64,000 bases of DNA from Fen-999 sp044220545 (GTDB taxonomy: Bacteria > Pseudomonadota > Gammaproteobacteria > Burkholderiales > Rhodocyclaceae): the NCBI GenBank assembly GCA_044220545.1, contig JBGAQX010000021.1, positions 1 to 64,000 of the forward strand. Direction: 5' to 3'. Positions 44,878-55,873 of this stretch are shown here, in pieces; positions within the stretch are counted from its first letter, which is position 1, and each line of letters begins with the position of its first letter. A program made the position numbers and the translations under genes. A model generated the notes under the pieces. It was given only the letters and a program-made list of their open reading frames with translations. It was not told the origin of the DNA and searched no databases.

Positions 44878-46145
44878 CGCCATCGTCCCGGTCAGGGCCG
44901 ACGGTGGCCGTCATCGGCGGCGGGCCGGCCGGCCTGATGGCGGCGGAGGCGCTGAGCCAGGGTGGGGTCGCGGTCGCCCTCTACGACGCCATGCCTTCGG
45001 TTGGGCGCAAGTTCCTCATGGCGGGCAAGGGCGGCCTCAACCTGACTCACTCCGAGCCGCTCGACGTCTTTGTGAGCCGTTATGGCGAACGGCGCACACA
45101 GGTCGAGCCATGGCTGACGGCGTTTGGACCAATGGCCCTGCGCGATTGGGCGAGGCAACTCGGCGTCGATACCTTCGTCGGCTCCTCGGGTCGCGTATTT
45201 CCGAGCAGCATGAAGGCCGCCCCGCTATTGCGGAAGTGGCTGCAGCGCCTGCGCGCGGCCGGTGTCGGATTCCACATGCGCCATCGCTGGCTTGGCTGGG
45301 ACAATGCCGGTGCGCTGCGCTTCGCGACGCCGGCTGGCGAGATCGCCGTGCGTGCCGACTCGGTGGTCCTGGCGCTGGGTGGCGGCAGTTGGGCGAAACT
45401 GGGGTCGGACGGCGCCTGGTTGCCGATACTGGCGGGCGCGGGCGTCACCGTCACGCCGCTCAGACCGGCCAATTGCGGCTTCGATGTCCCCTGGAGCGAA
45501 CACTTCGTCAGCCGTTTTGCCGGCCAGCCTGTCAAGTCGATCACCGCGACATTTGCCGGAGAGCGCCGGCAAGGTGAGTTCGTGGTGACAGAACATGGCG
45601 TCGAAGGCGGGGTGATCTATGGCTTGTCGGCGAGTCTGCGCGACGCCATCGAGGCGGGCGGCGGCGCCGAGTTGCGCGTCGACCTGGCGCCCGGCAAGTC
45701 GTTGGAGCGGGTGGTCGAGGAAATCGCCCACCCGCGCGGCTCGCGTTCCATGGCCAGCCACCTGCAAAGCCGTGCCGGCATCACTGGCGTCAAGGCCGGG
45801 CTGCTGCGCGAATGCGCGACGAAGGACGACTATGCCGAGCCGGCCCGGCTGGCGGCGGCGATCAAGGCCCTGCCGCTGCGGCTGGTGGCGCCCAGGCCGC
45901 TGGACGAGGCCATCAGCAGCGCTGGCGGTGTCGCCCTTGCCGCGGTGGACGACAGGCTGATGCTGCGCGACCTGCCCGGTGTGTTCTGCGCGGGCGAAAT
46001 GCTGGACTGGGAAGCACCGACCGGCGGCTACCTCCTGACCGGGTGTCTGGCCAGTGGTCGGCTGGCTGGTGCCGGGGCATGCCAATGGCTAAGCGAGCGG
46101 GGCTCGGCGCGGGACTATAATCGGCCCGATACGCGGCGACTCTGA
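44874..46145 (+). CDS. BaiN/HI0933-family flavoprotein (NAD(P)/FAD-dependent oxidoreductase)
   Basis: The 423-residue protein has the N-terminal dinucleotide-binding VAVIGGGPAGLMAAE, the family signature SVGRKFLMAGKGGLNLTHSE, LALGGGSWAKLGSDGAW, and the C-terminal GVFCAGEMLDWEAPTGGYLL. Family members are called TIGR00275/TIGR03862 flavoproteins; the physiological substrate is generally unknown. It is coupled to the mutarotase gene by a 4-bp overlap. A TATAAT at 46116-46121 inside its end probably serves the next gene. Confidence 0.88.
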   Translation: MTPSSRSGPTVAVIGGGPAGLMAAEALSQGGVAVALYDAMPSVGRKFLMAGKGGLNLTHSEPLDVFVSRYGERRTQVEPWLTAFGPMALRDWARQLGVDTFVGSSGRVFPSSMKAAPLLRKWLQRLRAAGVGFHMRHRWLGWDNAGALRFATPAGEIAVRADSVVLALGGGSWAKLGSDGAWLPILAGAGVTVTPLRPANCGFDVPWSEHFVSRFAGQPVKSITATFAGERRQGEFVVTEHGVEGGVIYGLSASLRDAIEAGGGAELRVDLAPGKSLERVVEEIAHPRGSRSMASHLQSRAGITGVKAGLLRECATKDDYAEPARLAAAIKALPLRLVAPRPLDEAISSAGGVALAAVDDRLMLRDLPGVFCAGEMLDWEAPTGGYLLTGCLASGRLAGAGACQWLSERGSARDYNRPDTRRL

Positions 46146-46165
46146 GACGGAAAGGAAGACGCTCC

Positions 46166-47002
46166 ATGGATGTATCTGGCGTTTTGGGTCGAATCGCGGC
46201 TGATGCGGCCAGTGGCGAGATTGCCTTTTCGACGCACGCCGACATTGCCATGCGGGTGCGAAAGGCGGTCGACGATCCGGATTGTTCGCTCGACCACCTG
46301 GCCAAACTGATCCAGGCCGAGCCGCTGCTGGCGGCGCGGGTCGTCGGTGTCGCCAATTCCGTGATCTACAACCGTTCGGGTCGGGCGATTGCCGACGTCC
46401 GCAATGCCATCAGTCGCATTGGTTTCAAGACGACCCGGGCACTTGCCACGGCCGTCGTGGTGCGGCAGATGCAGGATCTGTCGCGCGATGCGGCGCACCG
46501 GCAACTGGCAATGCGCTTGTGGGAGCATACCGCCCAGGTGGCTTCGCTGGCCTACGTCATTGCCAAGCGGGTGACGCATCAGGACCCGGATACGGCCCTT
46601 TTTGCCGGCATTGTTCATGAGGTCGGCGGCTTCTACCTGATTTCCCGGGCAGCCGATTTTCCCGGCTTGCTGGTGGGCGAACTGGCCGGCTGGGATGGCC
46701 ACTACGAGGCCAAGGTCGGACGGCCGGTCCTGGCGGCGCTGGGTGTTCCCGAAGCGGTGGTCGGCGCCATCGAGTCGATGTGGGATGGCTACCTTGCCAT
46801 GCCGCCGGAAACCCTGGGCGATACGTTGTTGCTGGCGGACCGCCTGGCGACCAGTGAGTCGCCGCTGAGCCAACTGGCCGGCCTGGGACGCCAGGGGACG
46901 ACGGTACAGATCGACGTGGCGCTCGACGACGACACCCTCTCGGGCATTCTCAAGGAATCGGCGGGGGAACTGGAATCGCTGACCAGCGCCTTGCGCTCCT
47001 GA
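46166..47002 (+). CDS. HDOD-domain signalling protein
   Basis: The 278-residue protein is a single HDOD domain: LIQAEPLLAARVVGVANSVI, FKTTRALATAVVVRQM, and the DTALFAGIVHEVGGFYL region where HD phosphodiesterases have His-Asp but HDOD proteins have lost it. Such proteins act in signalling, often with c-di-GMP or stress pathways, without known catalysis. The ATG follows AAGGAAG. The nearest -10 is TATAAT at 46116-46121. Confidence 0.85.
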   Translation: MDVSGVLGRIAADAASGEIAFSTHADIAMRVRKAVDDPDCSLDHLAKLIQAEPLLAARVVGVANSVIYNRSGRAIADVRNAISRIGFKTTRALATAVVVRQMQDLSRDAAHRQLAMRLWEHTAQVASLAYVIAKRVTHQDPDTALFAGIVHEVGGFYLISRAADFPGLLVGELAGWDGHYEAKVGRPVLAALGVPEAVVGAIESMWDGYLAMPPETLGDTLLLADRLATSESPLSQLAGLGRQGTTVQIDVALDDDTLSGILKESAGELESLTSALRS

Positions 47003-47073
47003 CGCCCTGACGCTCATTCCTTATTTCCACCAGACCGGTACCTTCGGGCACCTTCTTCACCTGATCCTCACGC

Positions 47074-47949
47074 ATGCCTATCCAATGGTTTCCCGGCCAC
47101 ATGACCTCGGCGCGCAAGAAGGCCGCCGAGACCATGGCCATGACGGACGTGGTCATCGAGGTACTCGATGCGCGCTGCCCGGAAGCAAGCAGCAATCCGA
47201 TGATTCGCGAACTGCGCCTGGCGCGGCAGAGGCCGTGCCTGCGCCTGCTCAACAAGGCCGATCTCGCCGATCCCGAGGCCACCAAGGGGTGGCTGGATTT
47301 CTACAACAAGCAGCCTGGCGTCAAGGCGGTGGCCATTTCCTGCAAGAAGGCCGGCGACGCCGCCAAGGTGCCGTCGCTGTGCCAGTCGCTGGCGCCGCAT
47401 CGCAACGACGGCGTCAAGCCGCTGCGCATGATGATCATGGGCATTCCCAACGTCGGCAAGTCGACGCTGATGAACGCGCTGGTGAAGAAACGCGTCGCGG
47501 CGGTGGGCGACGAGCCGGCCGTGACCAAACAGCAGCAGCGCATCGATCTCTCGCCGCGCCAGACGCTGTTCGATACGCCCGGCCTGATGTGGCCGAAGAT
47601 CGAGCATGATTCCGATGGCTACATGCTGGCCGCCAGCCACGCCATAGGCACCAACGCCGTTCTGGAAGAGGAGGTGGCGACCTATCTCGCCGGGGTGCTG
47701 CTGGCGCGCTATCCCGAGGCGATTGCCCGGCGCTACGGCTTTACGGTGGCAGGTCTCGACGCGCCCGGTGTGATCGAAGGAGTGGCGAAGAAGCGCGGTT
47801 GCCTGATCAAGGGACGCGCGGGTGAACTCGACATGGACAAGGCCTCGCTGATCCTGCTCACCGACTACCGCGGCGGCGCGCTCGGTCGCATCAGCCTGGA
47901 AACGCCGGCAACCCGCGCCACCATGCTGGCGGCGGCGCAGGCAACCTGA
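47074..47949 (+). CDS. rbgA: Circularly permuted ribosome-assembly GTPase (YlqF/RbgA)
   Basis: The 291-residue GTPase has the permuted motif order: G4 NKADLAD (residues about 59-65) precedes G1 MGIPNVGKSTLMNAL, and G3 is DTPGLMWP. The N-terminal PIQWFPGHMTSARK is the YlqF signature. It helps assemble the large ribosomal subunit. The protein is close to the usual 280-290 residues. Confidence 0.92.
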   Translation: MPIQWFPGHMTSARKKAAETMAMTDVVIEVLDARCPEASSNPMIRELRLARQRPCLRLLNKADLADPEATKGWLDFYNKQPGVKAVAISCKKAGDAAKVPSLCQSLAPHRNDGVKPLRMMIMGIPNVGKSTLMNALVKKRVAAVGDEPAVTKQQQRIDLSPRQTLFDTPGLMWPKIEHDSDGYMLAASHAIGTNAVLEEEVATYLAGVLLARYPEAIARRYGFTVAGLDAPGVIEGVAKKRGCLIKGRAGELDMDKASLILLTDYRGGALGRISLETPATRATMLAAAQAT

Positions 47950-47955
47950 GGCCGG

Positions 47956-48840
47956 CTATTCAACGATCTTGCTGATCGGCAGCTCGATGATGCCGCGGGC
48001 GCCGGCCGCGTAGAGCCCCGGGATCAACTCGCGGACCAGCTTTTCATCGACCACCGTGGACATCTCGACCCACCGGGCGTCGGCGAGCGTCGATACGGTG
48101 GGCGTCGCCAGAGCCGGCAGGATCTTGAGAATGGCGTCCACGCTGTCGCGCGGCACGTTCATGGAGAGCAGCACCCGGGTGGCGGCGGCAATGGCGCCCT
48201 TCAGCATCATCAGCAGGCGGTCGATCTTGTCCTGCTTCCAGTCGTCCCGCAGCGAAGCGCGATTGGCGATGAAGCGTGGCGTGCTTTCCAGCACCACATG
48301 CATGACCTTCAGCTGGTTGGCACGCAGCGACGAACCGGTTTCGGAAACGTCGACGATGGCGTCGGCGAGGATCGGCGGTTTGACCTCGGTGGCGCCCCAG
48401 GAAAACTCGATGTCGGCGCTGACACCGTGTTCGGCGAGGAAGCGCCGGGTCATGCCCACCGCCTCGGTGGCGATACGTTTGCCCTGCAAATCCTTGACGT
48501 TCTCGAAAGGCGAGCCTTCTTTCGAGGCCATGACCCAGCGGACAATGCCGTAGTTGGGCCAGGGCGCGCGCAGGTCGGCCAGCTCCGCGACATCCGCGCC
48601 GGTTTCCAGTATCCAGTCGAGACCGGTGATGGCGCAATCGAGCACGCCCTGGCCGACGTAGCGGGCCATTTCCTGCGGCCGGATCAGGATGCACTCGATT
48701 TCCGGGTCGTCGATATCCGGGTAATACGAGCGTCCGGAGATGCGCAGGTTGTAGCCGGCGCGGGCAAACAGGCTCTGGGTGGTTTCCTGCAAGCTGCCCT
48801 TGGGGATGCCCAGGCGCAGGCGGGGCTGGCTACTCTTCAT
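47956..48840 (-). CDS. hisG: ATP phosphoribosyltransferase, long form
   Basis: The 294-residue enzyme catalyses the first step of histidine synthesis. It shows LRLGIPKGSLQETT, DVAELADLRAPWPNYGIVRW, RIATEAVGMTRRFLAE, and a C-terminal regulatory (ACT-like) domain from about 215 (ATRVLLSMNVPRDSVDAILK) that binds histidine. Most betaproteobacteria use the short HisG with HisZ, so the long form away from any other his gene is notable. It sits 34 bases after an unknown gene in the same direction. Confidence 0.88.
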   Translation of the reverse strand: MKSSQPRLRLGIPKGSLQETTQSLFARAGYNLRISGRSYYPDIDDPEIECILIRPQEMARYVGQGVLDCAITGLDWILETGADVAELADLRAPWPNYGIVRWVMASKEGSPFENVKDLQGKRIATEAVGMTRRFLAEHGVSADIEFSWGATEVKPPILADAIVDVSETGSSLRANQLKVMHVVLESTPRFIANRASLRDDWKQDKIDRLLMMLKGAIAAATRVLLSMNVPRDSVDAILKILPALATPTVSTLADARWVEMSTVVDEKLVRELIPGLYAAGARGIIELPISKIVE

Positions 48841-48874
48841 CGAAATACTCCCTGAAACGTTGTCGGTTCGTGAT

Positions 48875-49561
48875 CTATCGGAGGTCTGTCTTGTTCGGGT
48901 CGTTTCGCCTCAATGGCTCGCGCAAATGGGCGAAATCGCGTGGGGCGACGTATTGGATCAGCTCCTTGCCCTGAGCATTGAGAACCACGTCCAGACCTCG
49001 CTCCGGATATAGAAAGTGTTCCGTGTTCTTTTCCGCCCCCGGGATACGCTCGGTCGGCTGGCCAAAGCGTTGCAGGATCATGGCTTCGTCCAGGTTGACC
49101 GACGGCACGAAGGCGATGCCGCCCATCTTCGCGGCGTAGGCCACGGCAATATCCTCTTCGGCGAGGCTGGCCTTTTTTGTGCTGCTCTGCATGTATTTGC
49201 CTTTCGCGGCCCGCTGCCGCATGGCCGCCAAGGCTTGGTCGGGCAGGTCGGCGGTGACGATCAGCTTGCCGGTCACCGCGCCCAGAGTGACATCCGGGAA
49301 ATACATCTCCAGCGACCCGGTTTCGCCCGGTGCGGCGACGATGGCGATTTCGTGGTCGGCGCCGAAGCGCTGGCGAGCGTCGTCCAATGTGCCGGTCCCG
49401 AGGGCAAGACCGAAGACGCGCGCGGTGCCATCCGCTTGCGGCTCGATCTGCCAGGGAAGTCCGGTCACTGGTCTGTCGCCATGGCCCGACTGCCTTGGCA
49501 TCAGAATCGGCAGGGCGACAATGGCGACAATGACGGCAAGAACGGCTAAAAGGACTTTCAT
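48875..49561 (-). CDS. Unknown membrane-anchored protein
   Basis: The 228-residue protein has an N-terminal anchor (VLLAVLAVIVAIVALPILM) and an extracytoplasmic domain with segments such as LPWQIEPQADGTARVFGLAL, LEMYFPDVTLGAVTGKLIV and EHFLYPERGLDVVLNAQGKE. I do not recognise the family. The ATG at 49561 is preferred over a TTG at 49591 because the anchor begins there. It precedes hisG by 34 bases. Confidence 0.65.
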   Translation of the reverse strand: MKVLLAVLAVIVAIVALPILMPRQSGHGDRPVTGLPWQIEPQADGTARVFGLALGTGTLDDARQRFGADHEIAIVAAPGETGSLEMYFPDVTLGAVTGKLIVTADLPDQALAAMRQRAAKGKYMQSSTKKASLAEEDIAVAYAAKMGGIAFVPSVNLDEAMILQRFGQPTERIPGAEKNTEHFLYPERGLDVVLNAQGKELIQYVAPRDFAHLREPLRRNDPNKTDLR

Positions 49562-49732
49562 GGCCTGATTCTGGAAGGATTGTCCGGACAAGAGCGGGGA
49601 ATTCGGGCCGGAAGTCTAACGCAACCCCGGCTGGTGTAGCCGGATGAAACCTGACTAGATGTCAACCTCCCGCGCCGCATGTCGTTAATCGACCTACACG
49701 GCGACCGAATGCCGCCTACGGAGAAAGCCAAA

Positions 49733-50017
49733 ATGGGCAGTTTGAGCAACGAATCCTATGAGCAATTCCTGGATTCCCTGAAAGAGGCGGGTATCGCCAT
49801 CACCAATGAGAACGAGGTTCGCGAACGTCTGGCCGCGGCACAACGCTGGCGCTATGCCTTTGCGACGCTCGCCGCCAATGGTCGCCTGATCGGTATTCGG
49901 TTCGAAGACAAGAGTGCCGGCGGCAACGATGCGCAGATTTGCGACACTTTGGCACGCTTTCACTTTCCCCGGCAGCTGCAGGCGTCCTTCGCCGAAAGCC
50001 TGAAGGCGGCGCGCTAG
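49733..50017 (+). CDS. Small unknown protein
   Basis: A 94-residue protein (MGSLSNESYEQFLDSLKEAG...) starts behind GGAG spaced nine bases. It is mostly helical, with one IGIRFEDKSAGGNDAQICDT segment, and soluble. A longer frame from 49679 lacks a ribosome site. No family is recognised. It converges on ettA, with two strong hairpins between. Confidence 0.55.
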   Translation: MGSLSNESYEQFLDSLKEAGIAITNENEVRERLAAAQRWRYAFATLAANGRLIGIRFEDKSAGGNDAQICDTLARFHFPRQLQASFAESLKAAR

Positions 50018-50033
50018 CCCTCCATCCACGTGG

Positions 50034-50095
50034 TGCCGCGCCGCATTGGCGGCGCGGCATGGGCAACCCGGTAGGCCGGCCGCTCGGCCGCTGGC

Positions 50096-50102
<7 letters not shown>
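50034..50102. terminator. Two strong hairpins between convergent genes
   Basis: Perfect stems lie at 50034-50044/50049-50059 (11 bp, 4-base loop) and 50068-50077/50093-50102 (10 bp). The second covers the ettA stop codon (50096-50098). Without T-runs they are not textbook intrinsic terminators, but they sit exactly where both convergent genes end and probably act in both directions. Confidence 0.5.
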
Positions 50103-51760
<1,658 letters not shown>

Positions 51761-51829
51761 GGTCTTCGACTCAGGATGGTGCAAAGGGGCCGCCAGCTTA
51801 CCGGAGGCTCGGCGGGATGGGGTGGCGGG

Positions 51830-52099
51830 CTAGTCGCAATCGAGGGTAAGCAGTAGTTGGCCTTCTCCGACCGCCTCGCCTTCGGCGACCAGCACCTCGA
51901 CGACGCGGCCGGCCCGCGGCGAGGGTATATCGAGCGCAACCTTGCCGGTTTCGAGCAGCAGGATGGTGTCGTCGGCACGCAGTTGATCGCCCGGCCTGAC
52001 CAGCAGGCTTTGGACGAATACGTCGCCGTTGCCGCAGCTACCGCAGGTTTCCCAGCATTCGGGGTACTTCGGCATGCGGATTTCGAACAGGCCGCTCAA
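51830..52099 (-). CDS. Stand-alone lipoyl/biotinyl carrier protein
   Basis: The 89-residue protein is a single lipoyl-type domain: FEIRMPKYPE, DTILLLETGKVALDIPSP with the modifiable lysine in TGKVA, and EAVGEGQLLLTL. The Glu-Thr-Gly-Lys sequence looks more like a lipoyl than a biotin (AMKM) site. An insert CWETCGSC gives three cysteines not usual in these domains. The TTG start overlaps the gcvR stop (TTGA at 52096-52099). No E2 enzyme is encoded nearby, but the glycine cleavage genes lie just upstream, so it may take part in lipoyl transfer. Function not proven. Confidence 0.75.
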   Translation of the reverse strand: MSGLFEIRMPKYPECWETCGSCGNGDVFVQSLLVRPGDQLRADDTILLLETGKVALDIPSPRAGRVVEVLVAEGEAVGEGQLLLTLDCD

Positions 52100-52620
52100 G
52101 CGATCTTTTCGTCGAGGTTGATGTCGACCATCAGATCGTTGGAAATTCGCTCCAATTCCGCTGTCAGCGCCCGGGCATCGAGATCACGACCGGCCAGCAA
52201 CTCGATTTCGGCATGGAACATGATCTCCGCCGACATGGGCGCGCTCGCCGTGTGAGTCGTCAGATCCTCGACGTTAACCGCGTGGTGGGCGAGAACCTGC
52301 GACACCTCGCGGACGATACCGATGCGGTCGTGGCCGACCAGCGACAGCTTGAGGCGGCGTCCCTTGGCCGGGGCGGCGCTGGCGGCCGAGTGCTCGGCGG
52401 TGACCTTGAGCCCGGCAAGCTGATTCAACGCCGTCTTGAGCGCGTCCGCGCCAACGGCCGGCACGGCCACCTTGACGATGCCGGCGAACTTGCCGGCCAG
52501 ATGCGACATCGACGACTCCAGCCAGTTGCCTCGATGGGCCGAGATGGCTGCGGAAAGCTCGCCGACCAGGCCCGGCCGGTCATCGCCGATGACGGTCAGG
52601 ATCAGAAATTGGTCACTCAT
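52096..52620 (-). CDS. gcvR: GcvR-like ACT-domain regulator
   Basis: A protein of 174 residues with two ACT domains: LILTVIGDDRPGLVGELSAA and LSLVGHDRIGIVREVSQVL. E. coli GcvR represses the glycine cleavage genes by binding GcvA. Here the gene is in the operon itself, its ATG overlapping the gcvP stop by 8 bp. The ATG at 52620 was chosen for that coupling; upstream codons to 52632 are also open. GcvA is not in the window. Confidence 0.8.
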   Translation of the reverse strand: MSDQFLILTVIGDDRPGLVGELSAAISAHRGNWLESSMSHLAGKFAGIVKVAVPAVGADALKTALNQLAGLKVTAEHSAASAAPAKGRRLKLSLVGHDRIGIVREVSQVLAHHAVNVEDLTTHTASAPMSAEIMFHAEIELLAGRDLDARALTAELERISNDLMVDINLDEKIA

Positions 52621-55465
52621 GGGCATAGGCATCCAAAGAAGGGCAGGAACAGAAGAGGTTGCGATCCCCGTAGACGTCGTCGATACGATTGACGAACGGC
52701 CAGAACTTGTTTTCCGCGACCCAGGGTAGCGGGAAGCAGGCTTGCCGCCGCGTGTAGGGACGATTCCAGTCGGGGTCGATCACGTCGGCTTCGGTATGCG
52801 GTGCGTTCTTGAGCGGATTGTTGTCCGCGGGCCACGTACCGTTCTCGATCTGGCGGATTTCCTCGCGGATGCTGATCATTGCCTCGATGAAGCGGTCCAG
52901 CTCGGCCTTCGACTCCGACTCGGTGGGCTCGACCATCAGCGTGCCGGCCACCGGAAAGCTGACCGTCGGTGCGTGGAAACCGTAGTCCATCAGGCGCTTG
53001 GCGATGTCGATCTCGGCGATACCCGTCGCGGCCTTGATGGTCCGGATATCGAGAATGCACTCGTGGGCAACCCGTCCCTGGCCACCCTTGTAGAGCACCG
53101 GGTAGTGGTCGTTCAGTCGGGCCGCCACATAGTTGGCGTTGAGAATGGCGACCCGGGTGGCCTCGGTCAGGCCCGGGCCACCCAGGAGGGTGATGTACAT
53201 CCACGAAATGGGCAGTATGGAGGCCGAGCCCCAGGGCGCGGCCGACACGGCGCCCTGGCCGAGGTTCGGGCCGGCGACGGGCTGGACCGCATGATTGGGC
53301 GCGTAAGGCGCCAGGTGGGCCTTCAGGCCAATCGGCCCCATGCCGGGGCCGCCGCCGCCATGGGGAATGGCGAAGGTCTTGTGCAGATTCATGTGCGAGA
53401 CGTCGGCCCCGATCTCGGCCGGCGAGGTCAGCCCGACCTGGGCGTTGAGGTTGGCACCGTCCATATAGACCTGGCCGCCGTGGGCATGGATGGTGGCGCA
53501 GATGTCCTTCACCGCTTCCTCGAACACGCCGTGGGTCGACGGATAGGTGATCATCAGGCAGCTCAGGTTCGCGGCATGCTGCCCGGCCTTGGCCTTGAGG
53601 TCGGCGACATCGATGTTGCCGCTGTCGTCGCAATCCACGACCACGACTTGCAGGCCGCACATGTGGGCCGTGGCCGGATTGGTGCCGTGCGCCGACTTGG
53701 GAATCAGGCAGACATTGCGCTGCCCCTCGCCCCGGGCCGCCTGGTACCGGCGGATGGCAACGAGGCCGGCGTATTCTCCCTGCGCGCCCGAGTTGGGCTG
53801 CATGCAGATGGCGTCGAAACCGGTGATTGCCCTGAGCGCCGCTTCCAGGCCAGCGATCATCTCCAGCGTTCCGGCCGCCTGATCGAGCGGGGCGAAGGGG
53901 TGTGTGTCGGCGAATTCCGGCCAGGTGACCGGGATCATCTCGCTGGTGGCGTTCAGCTTCATGGTGCAGCTGCCGAGGGAGATCATGGCGTGGTCCATGG
54001 CCAGATCGCGGTTCTGCAACTTCTTCAGATAGCGCAGCATCTCGTGTTCGGTGTGATGGCGGTTGAACACCGGATGGGTCAGGATGGCGTCGCCGCGCAT
54101 CAGGTCGAAAACAGGAGAAGTTACTTTAGCTATATCGTCCAAATTACTGATATCAAAGTTATTGTCAGTGATGAAAGATAGCAGTGCCGCCACATCCTCG
54201 CGGGTGGTTTTCTCGTTCAGCGCGATGGCGCGCACGTTGTCGGAAACCCGGCGCAGGTTGTAGCCCGGCACGTCTTTGGCGGTCTCGACGCGGATCGTGT
54301 CGAAGTAGTGTTGCGTCAGCACCTTGACGCCGGCTGCTTTGAGTCCCTCGGCGAGGATGCCGGTCAGTCGATGGATGCGCGTGGCGATGGTCTTCAGCCC
54401 CTCGGGACCGTGGTAAACGGCATACATGCCGGCCATGTTGGCCAGTAGCACCTGGGAGGTGCAGATGTTGGAGTTGGCCTTTTCGCGCCGGATGTGCTGC
54501 TCGCGGGTTTGCAGGGCCATGCGCAGAGCCTGTTTGCCGCGCGCATCGACGGAGACGCCGATGATGCGTCCGGGCACCGAGCGCTTGTGCTCGTCCTTGC
54601 AGGCGAAGAAGGCGGCGTGCGGGCCGCCGAAACCCATGGGCACCCCGAAACGCTGGCTGGAACCCAACGCGATGTCCGCGCCCATGGCGCCGGGCGACTT
54701 AAGCAGCACCAGCGCCATCAAGTCGGTGGCGACGGCGCAGATGGCGCTCCTGGCTTGCAAGGCGGCGACGATGTCAGTGAGGTCGGCACACTCGCCGCGA
54801 TCGTTCGGATACTGGAGCAGCGCGCCGAAAACCTCATGTTTGGCGACGTCTTCCGCGAGGCCGAAGATCAGGTCGAAACCGAACAGGGCGGCACGGGTCT
54901 TCAACACGTCGATGGTCTGGGGGAAACAGTCCTGGTCGACGAAGAAGGCGTTTGACTTTGATTTGGCGATGCGTCGCGCCATGGCCATGGCCTCGGCGGC
55001 GGCCGTCGCCTCGTCGAGCAGGGAGGCGTTGGCCAGTGGTAGTCCCGTCAGGTCGATGACCATCTGCTGGTAGTTGAGCAGAGCTTCCAGCCGCCCCTGG
55101 GCGATTTCCGCCTGATACGGCGTGTAGGCGGTATACCAGCCGGGGTTTTCCAGCACGTTGCGCACGATCACCTTGGGCGTCAGCGTGTCGTGGTAGCCCA
55201 TGCCGATCAGCGACTTCTTCAGTACGTTCTTTTCGGCAATCACCTTGAGCGAGGCCAGCGCTTCGTGTTCCCTGCGCGGGCCGGGCAGTGCAAGCGGGCT
55301 GCTCAACCGGATCGCGGCTGGCACGGTCTGGGCGATCAACTCGTCCAGACTGCCCGCACCGACGGCCGTCAGCATGGCGGCCAGATCCGGTCCGGCGTGA
55401 CCGATATGACGTCCGAGGAATTCGTCCTGCTGTTCCAGGGCGGCCAGGGGGGCGGTGTTCGGCAT
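52613..55465 (-). CDS. gcvP: Glycine decarboxylase (P-protein), single chain
   Basis: The 950-residue P-protein holds both halves in one chain. The PLP lysine is in HMNLHKTFAIPHGGGGPGMG (C-terminal half), and the N-terminal IGMGYHDTLTPKVIVRNVLE and LDEATAAAEAMA are standard. It decarboxylates glycine and passes the aminomethyl group to lipoyl-GcvH. A local AT-rich patch (54106-54185) encodes SFITDNNFDISNLDDIAKVT with codons unlike the rest of the gene. It lies after gcvH in the riboswitch-controlled operon. Confidence 0.96.
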   Translation of the reverse strand: MPNTAPLAALEQQDEFLGRHIGHAGPDLAAMLTAVGAGSLDELIAQTVPAAIRLSSPLALPGPRREHEALASLKVIAEKNVLKKSLIGMGYHDTLTPKVIVRNVLENPGWYTAYTPYQAEIAQGRLEALLNYQQMVIDLTGLPLANASLLDEATAAAEAMAMARRIAKSKSNAFFVDQDCFPQTIDVLKTRAALFGFDLIFGLAEDVAKHEVFGALLQYPNDRGECADLTDIVAALQARSAICAVATDLMALVLLKSPGAMGADIALGSSQRFGVPMGFGGPHAAFFACKDEHKRSVPGRIIGVSVDARGKQALRMALQTREQHIRREKANSNICTSQVLLANMAGMYAVYHGPEGLKTIATRIHRLTGILAEGLKAAGVKVLTQHYFDTIRVETAKDVPGYNLRRVSDNVRAIALNEKTTREDVAALLSFITDNNFDISNLDDIAKVTSPVFDLMRGDAILTHPVFNRHHTEHEMLRYLKKLQNRDLAMDHAMISLGSCTMKLNATSEMIPVTWPEFADTHPFAPLDQAAGTLEMIAGLEAALRAITGFDAICMQPNSGAQGEYAGLVAIRRYQAARGEGQRNVCLIPKSAHGTNPATAHMCGLQVVVVDCDDSGNIDVADLKAKAGQHAANLSCLMITYPSTHGVFEEAVKDICATIHAHGGQVYMDGANLNAQVGLTSPAEIGADVSHMNLHKTFAIPHGGGGPGMGPIGLKAHLAPYAPNHAVQPVAGPNLGQGAVSAAPWGSASILPISWMYITLLGGPGLTEATRVAILNANYVAARLNDHYPVLYKGGQGRVAHECILDIRTIKAATGIAEIDIAKRLMDYGFHAPTVSFPVAGTLMVEPTESESKAELDRFIEAMISIREEIRQIENGTWPADNNPLKNAPHTEADVIDPDWNRPYTRRQACFPLPWVAENKFWPFVNRIDDVYGDRNLFCSCPSLDAYAHE

Positions 55466-55476
55466 GGTGTGTCGGC

Positions 55477-55860
55477 TCAGTGTTCGTCGGCGACTTCGGC
55501 GTAGCCAGCGGCGTCGAGCAGGGCGCTGATTTCCGCGGGGTTGCTGGGCTTCAGCTTGAACAGCCAGGCGGCGTAGGCGTCCTGATTGACACTTTCCGGC
55601 GCATCGACGGCGGCATCGTTGCGGGCAACGATTTCGCCGGAAACCGGTGCGTAAATGTCGGAGGCGGCCTTGACCGACTCGACCACCGCGCATTCCTCAC
55701 CGGCTTTCACCGTGCGGCCGATTTCCGGCAGCTCGAGAAAGACGATGTCGCCCAGGGCTTCCTGGGCGTGGTCGCTGATGCCGATGGTGACGGTGCCGTC
55801 GGCTTCCTGCTTCAGCCATTCGTGGGATTTGGTGTACTTGAGGTCGGTCGGGATGCTCAT
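55477..55860 (-). CDS. gcvH: Glycine cleavage system H protein
   Basis: The 127-residue lipoyl carrier has the lipoylation lysine in AVVESVKAASDIYAPVSGE and the N-terminal YTKSHEWLKQE. It shuttles the aminomethyl group between GcvP and GcvT. The start has a GGAGAG site; it lies 11 bases before gcvP and 13 bases after gcvT. Confidence 0.96.
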   Translation of the reverse strand: MSIPTDLKYTKSHEWLKQEADGTVTIGISDHAQEALGDIVFLELPEIGRTVKAGEECAVVESVKAASDIYAPVSGEIVARNDAAVDAPESVNQDAYAAWLFKLKPSNPAEISALLDAAGYAEVADEH

Positions 55861-55873
55861 GGGGCTCTCCTAG

